From: Ophioderma brevispina
Taxonomy: Eukaryota > Echinodermata > Ophiuroidea > Amphilepidida > Ophiodermatidae
Assembly: GCA_023653785.1 (NCBI GenBank)
Contig: JAMKCH010007078.1
Span: forward strand, 1 to 64,000
Length of the DNA stretch: 64,000 bases
Direction: 5' to 3'
Shown here: positions 35,324-49,400 of the stretch, piece after piece
How positions within the stretch are numbered: position 1 is the first letter of the stretch
How the letters are laid out: each line of letters begins with the position of its first letter
Notes under the pieces: model-generated
Database searches by the model: none
What the model saw: only the letters and a program-made list of their open reading frames with translations
What the model was told of the DNA's origin: nothing
Made by a program: the position numbers and the translations under genes

Positions 35324-36039
35324 TAGACTATACGTCACAGGGGTAGGGGAGGGGTCGCGTTGTCCTCTCCCCCATGGGTCTGACCAATAAGCTTAATCTA
35401 CCGGTAAAGCAGGAAAGTGGGAAAAGTACCGCAGAAAGAGAGCAAGAAAAAGAGAGGGGAAGGGAGAGTAAAGGATTCCACTGCAAAGGGAACGAAATAG
35501 ACATTGAATTGCTGTGTTTATTTTCAAATATCACTTCCCCTAGTAGCCACCACCCCCCACCCCACACATTACTTGAAACGTCGGTGAAAATGTGGTCACC
35601 CGGTTGTATTTCATATGATTACCTGTACATCTTTGCATTCAAAGTTTCCAATAAAAGATACGTTAACTAATTTCGAGAACCTTCATTTAAATTAATCTTC
35701 AAGTTTGGTTCAAGGATTCCATAGTTTGTTATTGTTATCAGAATAATGAAAGATTATGCATCTTGGAGATTTGAAGGTTTACGCAAGTACAACAGCAAAC
35801 ACAAGATGTCATGATGTACTTTTGTTAAACTCAGTCAATTTATTTGGCCTATTCCCATAACCTGCTACAGTGAGTCCGTGGACAGAGTGAAAGATGGGTA
35901 TCTATCTTTAAGATAGCATAACTTCTCAAATGCAAGGTTAAAAAATCAAAATTCAAAATTTCACTATTAGGAAATAATCTTGTTTTGTATTTGAGAGTCA
36001 ATATCCTCAAGAGTTTCCACTGCTCAAAAAAATAAACAA
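35324..36039. other. No recognised gene; purine-rich tract
   Basis: Strong GA bias at 35425-35475. ACAGTGAGTCC (35869) and GACTCACATCGCTGT (36058-36072) could be the ends of a ~200-bp inverted-repeat element, but pairing is short. Confidence 0.35.
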
Positions 36040-38680
36040 ACTAGTGTAAATCTTTTTGACTCACATCGCTGTAAGAGCCAGTGTAATGAAGTTTCCGTCT
36101 TTTCGCTTTTATTAAGCAACAAACTCTATTCTGCATTTTCACTTAATGTAAAACTGGTTCTGAGCTGGTCAAATTGGTATTTATCTTCATGGCTGTAACT
36201 TTAAAACAGCAATGACAAAGCATTCAGACTTTTTTTTGAAAAAGCTCCATCATTCTAATTATGTACCCTAAAATATCATTTTTTTTTTAAGAAAACGCAA
36301 TGTCCAATTTTCATGCAACTTTCGAAATCAGCGTTATCTTTAGCTGTTTACCTAAATAGACTCAAAGACATTGTAAAATCCCTGAACAGGTATTAGAGGG
36401 ATTCTGCTCAAAATCCACTCCCACCACATTACGGAAGGACCTTCTGTCGCTCGCTGCTAACTCTCGGCTCTCCTTTCACTCCTTCACCTTACAGACATGG
36501 CACACTACCTGGCTAGATATACCCCAAGATCATACCATCACATCACCCTATGACAACACCCCACCTGACAGCACCTTCCACGTAAGGAATGGGTCAACCT
36601 TGACATGATTCCCCAGGAGTCGGGGTCGTTTCATTCATCACCGATGGGGACTGCGACCACTCCAACACCTGCAATGTTGCTCATCACACACAGACTGCAG
36701 ATCATAGCTCCAATATTCCAACCTTTCGTCCATCGTAGATATAGACTGCTCAACCACAACCAATCACCAGTGACGATGCTTCACACCAACTTTAGCTGAG
36801 CTGCTGCCCTCATACGCAGAAAGAGAAGAATGGACATGACACCAACGAGGGCTCTGCGCACTTTTTCTTGACCAAGCAAAAAACCAATTTTGTCATTTTT
36901 TTATTTTGAGAGAGGTATAAATAGATAGAAAAAAAACATCCTAATGACAATATCAAAACATTAACTTGCTCTCATATAACCCACTCCTTTGTGAACAACA
37001 TTTTTTCCATTTAATTTAAAAGCCGCATTCTGAAAAAGACGTCACACACGTTCCCCTCGGAATCTATATACGGACGACGCCAAAGTATCGAGAAATCATC
37101 TTTTACTTTAATACGAAACGAGACTGGCATATACAGTCCATACGTATGCTGTTTAGTGGAATACTCGTTCGCGCATTATCCTCTTTACTCAATTTGTGAG
37201 AGACCCTCACATGTTTACGCACCTACATTCCTGTCCCATGGAAAAGAGTCTTGCTGTTTCTTTTGTATCTGTCCGTCAAATAAAGTCCGTTTACGTTTCC
37301 TGATCTTTTTGAATGAATAAGACCCATATGGCTGTGGGGGCCGATCTTGTTTAGCGGGCGCATTCGTATCTTCCCTGCCCGCGTCTATTAACGAGTTCTG
37401 CTTGTACTTATGTGTTAAAGCGAGTAAAACAAAACATCAAAATGTCCATCAAACCCTATTGTATCATCGTTCCAAGTAACCTTGTTTGCTTCTCGACATT
37501 AAGGGACATAGGAGTTTTGTTCTTATATAAATTCCTCTCAATTGGCAAACATCTATCGAGAACTTTTCGAAGGTTATTAGGACACACGTAAAATAAAATC
37601 AAGCATATTTTAAGTGTCCTGTGTATCGAAATCTGAACTTGAAATTTAACATTCTTGTTTAAAATTGTCTGAAATTGTTTGCGTCCACCCCCTTTTTTCG
37701 GTCTTATCTGTATGGTGTGTTTTCGTCGTAGGGTTCTGGTGTTCCGATATTACGCCTCCAGATATCCTAGTGTTTAGCGCGCATTACCGTTCATTGGAAA
37801 ATAACTCCTTATGATTCGTTGTTATACATCATTAGTATTTAAGATGGTTATTGGTTAAGTCTATCACGTTTCAGTCCCTAAATTAAATACCCCTCCAAGC
37901 CGTAAATGACGTACTCTACATATTTAACGCTTGTCCATCGCCGTGCGATTAACGCAGTGCGTAGACAGTCTAAACTTGGATTACCCTCCTGTTGGCAAAA
38001 AACGAAGAAAACATCAATCGGTATAAATGTCCATAACGGGCGTTCATTTTCAAGGGTTATTAAGTCCAGGTATACAAGCAAAGGTTCTTCTTGCGATTCT
38101 AGACCAAATAGTATGCGAGGACATTTTATGTTTTATTTCCCTCCCTTGACCTCAAAAGTACATCATAACTCGATCTGCCCCGGCATGAGATACGAATGCA
38201 CCCGCCAAACACTCTCGGCCCGCTGCCAGAACGGGACTTATCACTTTCAAAAGATCGTGAACTGTAAACGTCACTTCTTTTTGTACGCAGTAAGTGACAG
38301 GAGTCAAGAGCCCGTTTCTTGGACGTGTAATGTTCTTCCCACTCGTCCTATATGGTGCTCCCAAAATTGATAAAGGGAATACGAGTTTTCTCAGCTAAAC
38401 AAGAATTTACGTATGGAATTGTGCCTTGACCATCCCCTCGTTTCGTAATTAAAGTAAAGATGATTTCGCCGATCTTTAGCGTAATAGATTCCGTGAGTAG
38501 CTTGTTAGGACGTCATTTTTTTTTTTCCAAGCCGTGAACTTTAAAATAAATGGGTCACAAGAAAGAGTAAACACTGGTTACGCTAAAACGTGACATAGAA
38601 AATCATTTCTTCTCAAATCAACCAAGTTTCCCTATTGCAAATAATAATAAAATAATAACATAATAAATAATAAACAAAAC
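36040..38680 (+). repeat. 2.65-kb tandem duplication, unit A
   Basis: Begins GTGTAAATCTTTTTGACTCA and matches unit B (38681-41400) colinearly to an (AAT)n tract at its end (38640-38675). It comprises the family Y LINE tail (36085-36960) and about 1.7 kb found only in this pair. The 154-codon plus frame at 37906-38370 is not conserved in unit B and is rejected as a gene. Confidence 0.9.
36440..36850 (+). pseudogene. Non-LTR ORF2 C-terminal fragment, family Y copy 2
   Basis: Same text as 28320-28690 (LPRKEWV-coding block near 36578, ACTGCAGATCAT near 36700), with more single-base indels; no continuous frame remains. Confidence 0.65.
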
Positions 38681-41400
38681 GAGTGTAAATCTTTTTGACT
38701 CACTCTGTAAAGAGCCAGTTTAATGAAGTTCCGTGTTTTTCGCTTTATAAGCAACAAAAACTCTATTTCTTCTGCATTTTTCAATTATGTAAACAAAACA
38801 ACTGTTTCTTTGAGTGGTCAATTTGTAAATTCGCTTCATGGCTGTAAACTTTTAAAACAACAGCAATGAAAAAGCATTTAGCGAACTTTTTTTTGAAACG
38901 GGCCCTCATTCTAAATTATGACCTAAAAGATCATTTTTTAAAAGAAAACGCATGTCCAAGTTTTCATGCAAAGCTTTCGAAATCAGCTTATCTTTAGCGT
39001 TGTTTACCAACCTATAGTATACCTCAAGCATTGTAAAATACCTGAAAAAGAGTAATTAGAGGGATTTTCCTCTTTTCTGCTCAAAATCACTCCACCACAA
39101 AATTAAGGGACCATTCTGGTCGACTCGCTGCTAAACTCCTCGAGCTCTCCATTCAACATATACAGACATGGAACACTGCCTGGCTAGAACTCCAAGATCA
39201 GACCAATTCACCATCACACCTATGACAACACTCCCACCTGATAGCAACCTTCCACGTAAGGAATGGGTCACCTTGAACAGGATTCCCACAGGTGTCGGTC
39301 GTTTCAAACCGATGAATAGGACTGCGACACATGCTCCAAACCTTGCCAATGTGGGCTCATCATCCAGAGACTGCAGATCATATTCTCAATGAGTGCCAAC
39401 CTTTTCTTCCATCGGTAGATATAGGACTCTTCACACACACAACCAGATCAACATTGAGATGGCTCCACCACTTAGCTGGCTGCCTCATACGCACATTCAG
39501 ACGAAGAATGGACAGACCACAATAGGGCGCTGCAAACACAGTTTTTTCTTGGACCAGAGGCCAAACAATTTTGTCATTTTATGTTGAGATAGGGTATAAT
39601 ATAATAAAAAAACAGTCCCTAGAAAATAGCAAAACAGTAATATTGCTCTCCATATAACCCACTCCTTTGTGACACCTTTTCATTTAATTTAAAAAGCGCT
39701 TGCTGAAAAAAGAAGTCCACACAAGTCCCGGAATCTATACGCAACGTATTCCGGGAGAAATCATCTTTACTACTTTAAATTAAAACGAAACTAGGACTGG
39801 CATATACAGTCCCCTACTAATCCTGTTTAGTTGGAAGACTCGTTCGCGCATATCCTCTTTACCAATTTTGGTGCTAAGGACCCTCAGCATGGTTTTATGC
39901 ACATAACATTCCATGGTCCATTGAAATAAGAGTCTTGCGTGTTTTCTTTTTTTTAAACTATGTCGTACAATTAAGTCCAACGTTTACAGTTTTCTTCCTT
40001 GATTCGTTTGAAGTGATAATACCCATAATGGCTGTGTGGGCCGTTTTTTGGGGCGCATTCCGTATCTTCCCTGGCCGCGTCGTATCGAGTTCTCTGCTTT
40101 TACTCTTGTTAAAGCGAGGAAACACAAACAATCAATGTTCATCAAACAGTCTATTGTGGATCTCGTTCCAAGTAACCTTTGTTTCATTCTTTCACATTAA
40201 GAGGGGACCTAGTAGTTTTTGTTGTATAGTAAATCCTATCAATTTGGCATAACATCTATCGAGAACGTTTCGAAGGTTTATTAGATAACACCAAGTAAAA
40301 TGAAATCAAAGGAATTATGTAGGGCCTGAGGGCTATCGTATAGAATTGAAATTTAACATTACTGTTTAAAAATTGTTCTGAAATATTGTTTGCGTATGTT
40401 TTCGGTCTTATCGGTATGTGTGTTTTGGTCGGTTGTATATGTAGAATATGGACCTCCAGAGAGGCCTATTTTTGTAGCGCGCATTACCGTTCATTGAAAA
40501 TAACTTCCGTATGATCTGTTGTATATACATCTATGATTAAATTAAGTTGGTATTGGTTGACGTCTATCACGTTTCAGTCCGTAAATAAGTGCCTCCAAGC
40601 CGTAAATAGTTGTTTACGGTGACTACATGATTTTACGGCTTGTCCATGGAGTGCGAGTAACGCAGTGCGGAGACATTCTAAACTTGATTACCTCCTGTTG
40701 GCCAAAAAAAACGAGGAACATCAACGTTATAAATGTGCCATAACGGGCGTTCTATTTTCAGGGGTTATTAAAGTCAAGGAATACAAGGCAAAGGGTATTT
40801 TGCGATTTATGAACAAAATAGTATGCATTTGCATTTTAGGGTTTTTTATCTCCCTCCTTGACCTCAAAAGTACAAGCAGAACTCGATAGGCACGGCAGGG
40901 AGATAAGAATCACCGTCAAACAATCTCGGCCCGGCTTGCCAGACGGGGACTTTCTTATCACTTCAAAAGATCGTAAAAACTGTAAACGTCACTTATTTTT
41001 GTACGAAAGTCAGTAAGTACAGGCAAGACTCTTAGTCCTTGGACGTTGTAGGTTCGTCCATAATCGTCCTAATGGGTGCATCCCAGAAATGGATAAGGGG
41101 AATACGAGTTTTCCAGCTAATCAAGAATTTACGTATGGAATTGTGCATGACCAGCCCTTAGTTCGTAATTAAAGTAAAGATGATTTCTCCGATACTTTAG
41201 CGTATAGATTCCGGGAGTAGTAGTTGTTGGACGTGCATTTTTTTTTTAAGGTGAAACTTGAAACTAAATATGGGTCACAAGGAACGGAGTAAACCGTGAC
41301 GCTTAAAACGTGACATAAAAAATCATGCTCAAATCAACCAAGTTTCCATAATTGCAAAATAATAATAAAAATAATAACAATAATAATAATAATAAAAATA
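38681..41400 (+). repeat. 2.65-kb tandem duplication, unit B
   Basis: Directly adjoins unit A. Most differences from unit A are one- or two-base insertions or deletions, many in short homopolymers. It ends in a longer (AAT)n tract (41355-41400). Confidence 0.9.
39110..39520 (+). pseudogene. Non-LTR ORF2 C-terminal fragment, family Y copy 3
   Basis: LPRKEWVTLNRIPTGVGRF is readable at 39250-39310, and ETADHILNEC in another frame at 39370-39398. The 3' end again reads AGGGCGCTGCAAACAC. Confidence 0.7.
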
Positions 41401-41715
41401 CTGCATTGTTGTAAAAACGTGAGCTTAGAATTTCAAGGTTTGAACTCACATTTTGGGTTTTTATGGAAATAATAACATGTTTCCAAACTTACATTTACTA
41501 CGGATTAAGTTGATATATAGTTTGTTAAACTGTTCCAAATGCAAATGTGTTTAAAGCACCCACCCCTTCCCCCGGTAAATTTTTGTTTGTTTTATATTTT
41601 TCCCTCAAAACGTTCATATCTCATAATGAACAAAATATCAGTTAGAACCATACTTACCCCTAGTCAATACCCTGAACAGTAATCTAAAAGATATACTTCC
41701 TGATCTACACTTCTG

Positions 41716-42340
41716 GTATACAGTCTGTCTCAAAAAATGTGCAAGTGAAAAGCGCCCTCTTTGGCAATTAGAAAATACTACTGTGACATGATGCATACAT
41801 CAAGGGCGTAGCCTTAGCTTTCAAATGCCGTTTGTTCTGTTGAATTTGCTTGTTTTGATCTCAAAATATGTTTAGTTAACAACGAAATGGTTAAATCACA
41901 AGTGTGCCACTTTTCAGAAAATTGAATAGGATGTTATAACTTATATGCAAATACCTGCACAGTACAGTTAATAAAAAGAAAGAACATTCATTTGTAGGAT
42001 TAGAAATGATGTTGAACAATTGCTCAGTATGTAATTGTATTTATCTTGAAGGTTTGATAAATAGTGATAAGCTGCTCATTCATATCAGTGAGTCACATTT
42101 TCTTCAGTTAGCAGTATTCAATAGGGTTTCAGAATTAAAGGATAAAGTGGTCGAGTCAATGGATAAACTTCATCTTCCCTAAAAGTGACACAATTGTGAT
42201 TTTACCCTTTCGTTGTTAACTACTGTCCATTCAATTAGCTTAGACCCTCGGTTTTTAATTAATGTTAGAGAAGGTAGAGGTGTCGGGAAAAATCGTGAAA
42301 GAAAGTTTGTATTCACGAAATTACCCAACAGGATTTTTAA
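41716..42340 (+). repeat. Dispersed repeat family Z, copy 1 (interrupted by a MITE)
   Basis: Matches 57160-57425 in reverse. Shared: GTCTGTCTCA, GAAAAGCGCCCTCTTTG, TTAGCTTTC(A/C)AATGCCGTTTG, GACCCTCGGTTTTT and GTGTCGGGA. Confidence 0.8.
41875..42220. mobile_element. 346-bp MITE with ~40-bp TIRs and TA target duplication
   Basis: The left end is GTTAACAACGAAATGGTTAA and the right end is the complement of GTTAACAACGAAAGGGTAAA. The arms continue to match through ATCACAA(G/T)TGTG and CACTTTT. TA precedes (41873-41874) and follows (42221-42222). The copy of the surrounding repeat at 57.2 kb lacks the element and has the uninterrupted target. TA duplication and TIR style fit a Tc1/mariner-type non-autonomous element. 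No transposase frame. Confidence 0.9.
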
Positions 42341-44574
42341 ATTTCAAAACATATGGATGGAATTTTACCTACAAATCTATTGAAATTTGACCCTTTTCCC
42401 ATCAATAGTGATGGTTATAATTTTCCCGTCCCCCTAGAGTCCTACATGGAATTGTGTACCCCTCCCATTATAAACACAAGGAGTTGCCGCAAGGGCAAAA
42501 GCATTTTCATATTGGATCAGTATTCATTAAACATTTAAAAAAAAATATTTTTACAAACAAATCTGGGCCTTGCAACGGGGGTGACCTTTCTTTGATAACC
42601 AACTGAACCTTTAGCCTATTTTCCCAAATATCTTGGAAATGAAGCACCACACACGTGTGACCCAGTGACTTTTTTACTCCTGCTTACTTAAGGAAAAGTT
42701 AGCTATATTACATTAGATTTAAAGCAGTCAAACTTGACCCCCCTAGTACTTTTACCCTTAAACCCCTCTCCTGGGCTACACGCAACAACGGGTCCCCCGC
42801 AGACTTTCATATTTGCACAAGTTATATTTTCTCCTTATTTTCCCGGGTCAGATATTGGGTATCTTTCGTTCGTCCTACCAAACTCGGGCTGATTCCTCTA
42901 CTATAGTCTCTTTGGTTCTCACGAATAATTTCAATAAAAACAGGATTCATAGTTGGGTGTAGATTTATTTAAATCGTGCATTACTTTGTATTTCAGCAGT
43001 TTTCGATATATATACCCTGCCCACTTTTTTCGCCATAAGTCCCTATTTGTGTACTCAAAATCCATATCCTGCTATTTAATATTCATGGGCGTTTCTTCAA
43101 ATGATTTTCTGTTTTTCCTCTAACCGTGAAATGATGACCTATTTCCTTTAGCTTTCGTTGAACTTCTAAATTTTCCCTTATAAACTTCAATGTTAATATT
43201 AATAGAGAATAAGTATTCTTTAGAAGTAAATTTATTTTCTCTTTAATTTGACGGGTAATATGTATCTACTTTGTCAATCATCTTTATGCTATCAATCCCC
43301 CGGTGTTTCTTATTCTGGTATCCTTAACGGATTAAAGATCCACATTGTCGTATTTTGACAATGTTACATAATAAAATCATTGTCTAATAAAAATATTTTC
43401 AATCTTTGATTTTGTTCATTATTTGAAACAGGATTCGCATTATTTGTTCCTTTGTGTTGACTAATATTAATTTCACCATCCTTTGGTATCTTCACACACT
43501 ACGGTTGTACACCAGTACACAACGTACAAAAAACAACTGACAATTAAAGCAATTAACCATTATGATAAGTATATAAAATCAGGCAATCCTCACTCCACCA
43601 TACAAAGGTACAGCCATCAGATGCCAGTTGAAAAGTTTCAGTTCACAGATGAAATACTGGTGTTCCGCAAGGCGACAGATCCACCCCCAACCCCCACCAC
43701 CACCATGAGCCACCATGAATTCAACAACCCGTACAGCTTTAAAATAATCCGTTAAGGTTGTTGAATTCATACTGGCCCGTGAAGGAGGCCCAATCACACC
43801 CTGCCACCTCGCGGCGCACCACAAAATAATTTAATCTAGGCATCAGTCCTACTGGCGCGACGAGCGTTATGGGTATGGTAAAGAACCCAACTGAGTGAAA
43901 GGCACTTAAATATTGGTTGATCTATGCTAATATAGTTAATATGGCTGTGAAAGCCACACAAAGATTTTATCCTTAATATTGAGGTGCAATTTTTGGTATT
44001 TAAAATAACAACGTGTTTCAATGCTATCAACTGTGCCTTTGACATAACTGCTGAATGAAATAGTAAAGGCCCTGAAGTTGTGTAGTTTACACAACAAGCG
44101 TTACATTAATATAACAACTCAATTAAACATCACTGTGAGTAGGCTCAAGGATAAACTAGGATAGACTTTTTGAAAGTCAACCACGACGACTGTCAAAGAA
44201 AGAATAAGTGATTACAATACACCATTTTGTATTATAAATGAGCTAATGATCCACTTTATAGGGGCATGGCATCTCAAAATTGCGCATTTATAGTACAAAC
44301 CAATTACGATCATTAAGAATCCGATTAGAAGAAATTTGTATAAAGTGGATCCACTCTTTATCAGCTCGGGTTCGATTAATTTTAACACATTGCAGCGAAA
44401 ATCAATGTGTTGTTTCAGAGAAGATGGGACTTCTCTGGTTTCGTTGTGGCTTATGCTTAAACATTGCTTTATCATGGTCTTAGTTAATTGGACTTTCATA
44501 AAGTTACTTTCTATGATATCAATGTATCCAAGGTGGAATATTCCAAAAGTCACTTAATTTGGGCGATGTACAAA
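42341..44574. other. No recognised gene; one clear hairpin
   Basis: A perfect 15-bp inverted repeat, ATGAATTCAACAACC (43715-43729) with its complement at 43756-43770, 26-nt loop, lies inside the plus frame 43483-43755. That frame has no motif. The rest is AT-rich. Confidence 0.45.
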
Positions 44575-46385
44575 CGTCACATTTTCTACACCCAATCTAG
44601 TTCATTCTGTTTTCAGTACTTTTCATTTTTTTCTGTACTCTACATCATATTGTATTATGTATACATGTTTGACATAACAAAATCAGTTAAGTTCATGTGA
44701 GGTACATAGTCACATTTCTATCATCAAAATAGTTAAGTCATGTTCATGTACGCCACGTATATTTAATTATGTATACAGGGTCCACCGTGCATTACAAAAA
44801 TCAATTAGGTTCATATGAGGTACATAACCACATTTTTTTTAATCAATTCCCAACATAGTTATTCAGGAGGTACACAATCACATTTTCTATCATCCAAATA
44901 TTTAGCTCTGTTTTCATATCTCCAACATCATATTATGATATGTATACAGGTAGCATAACAACATTTAATTCATGTGGGGTACATAACCACATTTTTTCTA
45001 TAAGCCGAAATAGTTAGTTTGCATGTACTCGTATTACCACATTATATTATTTATACAGGGTGGCATAACAAAAAGGATCATTTCCGTGACCACAATGTCC
45101 CGATATATATAATCCAAAAATAGTTCATTCCGTCTCATACACTTCTTCATATTATCTTTGTATACAGTTGGCAATATCACAAATAATTTCATTTAATTTC
45201 AAGGAGACCTACATAGCGCTTTTCTAATCACCAAGATAGTTAATTCGTCTTCATGTTCTTCACTTTCATATTATAATATGTATAACAGGGTGACAATAAA
45301 ATTCATTTTTGATTTATGTGAAGCACCATAAGTTATTCCATTTTTAGCTGTACTACAAACATCATATTGTATTATATACATGTACAGGCTACCATCCTCC
45401 GGACCTAATAAAAATCATTTCATTTATGTGAGGTACACAGTCACATTTTCCATCATCAGAAATAGTTAACACCATTAGCATGTAATCCACATCACTTGAC
45501 ATGATCTATACAGGGTGCCCCCCCCGGGCATTAACAAAAATCAATAGATTCATGTGAGGTACATAACCACATTTGTTCTATCATTCAAAAATAGTTCATT
45601 CAGTCTTCATGTTCTTCACTACTTTCAGTATACAGTGGGGGTGTACATAACCAAATGGTTTTTAATTCATGTTAGGCACAGATTCCAATTTTCGATCACC
45701 AAAAATGTTTCAGTTTCATGCACTTCACTTCCTATTGTATATGTATACTTGTGGCATAACAAAATCAATTAATTTCATGAAGGTCCGGTCACCCTTTTCT
45801 ATCATCCCAAATATTAATTCAGTTTCATTATCTTCACACTTCCTTTGTATATTTATACAGGGGGCATAACAACAACCATTTAATTTCATGTGAGGGTATA
45901 GTATAGGTCACATTTTCTATTATTCAAAAGAGTTAATTCGTTTTTTATGCAGTTCTCCGCATCATTTTGTATTATGTATACAGGTTACCACCCGGGCATA
46001 ACAAAATCATTTAATTTAATGTGAGATACAACAGTCACAATTTTCTACATCAAGAAATAGTTAGTCATTTTCATGTATCTCCATATAGTATACAGGTGCC
46101 AACCGGGTAATTACAAAGTCAATTATGTTCATGTGAGGTACATAACCACATTTTTTCCATAATCCAAAATCGTTAATTCCGTCTTCAAGGTTTCTTCACT
46201 TTCATATTAATCATATGTATACAGGGTGACATAACAAAATCATTAAGTTATTTGAGGTACATCGTCCCATTTGTTATCATCCACAAATATTAATTCTTTG
46301 TTCATTATTTCACATAATATTTTATATATACAGGCTTGCATGCAAATTCATTTCATTTACAATCAATCATATCAACCAAAAACAA
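44575..46385 (+). repeat. Satellite array A, ~119-bp period, about 15 units
   Basis: The unit reads roughly TTCATGTGAGGTACATA(A/G)(C/T)CACATTTTCTATCATCCAAAAATAG (split here by variants), then TTCATGTTCTTCACTTCATATT, then TATGTATACAGGGTGGCATAACAAAA. Anchors TATACAGGG occur near 44773, 44943, 45052, 45161, 45281, 45506 and on to 46330. Units differ individually, and the same series of variants recurs in array B, so the arrays were copied as a block. Confidence 0.9.
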
Positions 46386-46430
46386 TCAGTTAATCAGTTA
46401 TTTATGGGCTTAATGCCGGAAAGCAAGCTA

Positions 46431-49400
46431 AAAAATAGTGTAGATGTTTTGTATATTTGCATTTTTTTTGCTAAGGATGCTTTTTTTGGTATCATTGGAT
46501 AAGAGTTAGACATCCCGGTATCAGAAATGTATTGGTCGCATTTTTTCTGAAAGCGTTTAGCCGCCATCTTGTATTCAAAATGGCCGCCATTTGCAAAAGG
46601 ATTTTGACGTATATCTTTGGTTCTGAGCAACATTGGAAGTCAAATTTCGTGACCAAACCTATGTTTTCAATACCCTGGAGTTCAGGAATATGAAATACCA
46701 TAATATTCCAAGTTTGTGCTTTATAACACCCCTCGTCCATAATTGGGGGGGGGGGGGTTTTATTAATGCCATTGCCTTACCTCAGTTACCCTTTGAATTT
46801 TCTATAATAGGGGGGTTGTATCATTTCGATGTTTTTTTTGGTGTCATTGGATATATTAAACATCCAGGTATCAGAAAAGTATAATGGTCGCATTTTTTCT
46901 GAAAAGCTTTTGGCGCCATTTTGGATTTCAAAATGGCCGGCCCATTCTAAGGATTTACCCATAACTTTGGTTCTGAGCAACAGTGGAAGTCAAATTTGGT
47001 GACGGCAACCTATGTTTTTAAATCCGGGATTTCAAAATATATAATCAACCTAGTCAACCAAGCTGTCCTTTTCAACATCCTTCCACCCATAGGTGTGGAG
47101 GGTGGTCGTTGTTTACAACATAAGAGAACAGCGTCGCTTCACCGCCACATTTCCACCCTTTGAGATTTCTATAAGGTCATGATTTGGGTGTTATAGTAAA
47201 ATACCTGTGTAAGCTTTTGGTCCCCTCTATGCCACCAAAAACTCGAGAATATACAACACATCCCCATGTCTATAGACTTCTAATTGTGCCCCGAAAAATG
47301 TTGGAATATGGGAAACATTCCGCTAGCTCTAAAAATGCTAGCGAACATGTGATTTTCGCGCCGTTTTTTTTGCTAAAAATGTTATTAAAAACAATTTTTT
47401 TATCAATAATAGTTTTTGAATTGTACATCAGACAAGGTTTACTTTGACGTCTACTGCCCAAGAGTATGCGTGCGCACCTGCCTGGCTTGTGCTTTTAATA
47501 AAATCGCACTCAACCAGTAGATAAGGCCAAAGCTATACTGTAGCTGTATGTCAGTAGACCAAGTGCCAACCTTGGTTTGTAAACACTGATGTCCATCATT
47601 TATATCCCTCCCCGTGATAAAACAATGTTTGAAGGTTCGCACAAACCCCCATTTCTTCTTAAGGATAAAGTCATCTTAAATTACTGCCATTTTGGTAATC
47701 AAGTTGTTTCACAATGTAGGGGTGAAAATTTGTCCCCCAGAAAACACAAAATCCCTTTCCAACACCTACTACTGCCCTACTGCCTCAGGTGCAACATGTT
47801 CTGCAGCAGGTATGCAAAAGTGTGACATTCTTCTTGCTCCAGTCTAGTAAAAGGCCTAAGGATTTGGTATTGCTGGATGGAGAACATTGTCTTGAACAAA
47901 GAGGTGCTGTAGATATGTTGAGGCCAGGCTCTTTTGCTATATAGGTGGCAACTTATCGGCACTTTGGTTTTGCAAAAGTTTTCTTCTGAAATTCCATTTC
48001 AAAATCTGGGGTGTAGGATCTTTGATCAAACTTTAAGAGCACCCCACCCTTCTTGCCCAACAACCATAATTTTACCTCTTCTTTCCGTATGAGGTAAGCA
48101 GCTAAATTTTAGCTTGGCGGAGCCAGCAGGCCAGTAGCCAGGATTTTTTCTGGGGGGGGCGGATTTTTCCAAAAGTGGACCTTTTTCTTTTTCCAAAATG
48201 TGACTTTTCACACAAGAGAGGGTGTAATATTTGGCAAAAGTGGACCTTTTTGCCCAAATAGTGCCCTTTTTGACAAAGCCAAACTCCTATTTTTTTCCTA
48301 GTTCGCTTCGCTCGCACCCACATCATTTTGTGGACCTTTTTGGAAATTTTTGGAGATTTGGGGGGGGTACATCGCACCCCCTCACCCCCTGCTACGGCCG
48401 GGAGCCAGCAAAAAACCAGTCCGACCGGAGCAATCCAGCAAAGGCATGGCTCTAACTTCTGCAAGATGTCAAATGGGAGCCGGAGAGTCCAGCGGCGCGT
48501 CAACAGAAAGGTGACGAGAGCGCAGTCCCCGTCCGCCGATCCGGTGTGACTCCCCGGCAGCGTCATGCAGCATGCGCCTGCTGTCCAACATAGCCTTATT
48601 CACCACCCTATGCAACCGCAATGCGCATGCCCGAAAGACTGGCATGAACCCAGATGGAGGGGAAGGCAGCCAGCAATGGTTCCCATGGTCTCGCCGAGCA
48701 CCGGTCCAGTCTCCCTGCGCGAGAGCTATTGCACCATGTGGGGTGGCATATTCAGCAGCGCGGTCGAGCCGGGCGGCGGTGCGCAGGGCGTTGGACAGCA
48801 CCCCATTATTATCCAGCAAGGCAGCGCAGGTTAGCCCTCGAGATACCTTCGCACATACTTACCCGAGGTTCTGCCGACAAGTAAGCTGCCGACCAAGTCT
48901 CACTCCCAGACAAGCCGGGTGCAGGACCGAATCGCATGGCAGATGTACTCCACTGGCGGTTGATCCGAAGCATTCGTTGAAGCCTCCTTCCGAGTCGAAG
49001 AAGGGCAAGACCGTCGGCGCAGCCATACCATCCAGACGCCGTTTGATGGCAAATCGCCGCCACTCAAGTTGAACAGCATGGTATCCCTCACGATCCCGTG
49101 GTACTTCCTTCCTCATACGATGCAGCCGACTGCCCGACGGGCGGGGGCATTAAAAATCTCAAAGGGGTAGGAGGCAGGGGTAGGGTAGGGGCATGTAAAA
49201 ATGATTGACCTCACTCCGGCCCACACCATGGGAGTGGGTATTTCCAAGCCAGATTGGTCGATAGGATAATTATCATCTTTTAAACTCCCACTTATTGAAA
49301 CATATGTTGGGGCCCACCAAATTCTGACTTCCCAATGTTGCTCAAACCAAAGCTATAGAGCAAAATCCTTTGGAAATGGCTTCCATCTTTGAATCCAAGA

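Noticed and set aside
37906..38370. 154-codon plus frame as a gene
   Set aside because: The tandem sister unit (40600-41100) does not keep the frame, and there is no motif. Chance frame in a repeat.
48102..48566. 154-codon minus frame with repeated KVHF-like text
   Set aside because: Spans a noncoding repeat (GTGGACCTTTTT units) and joins unrelated sequence; not a plausible protein.
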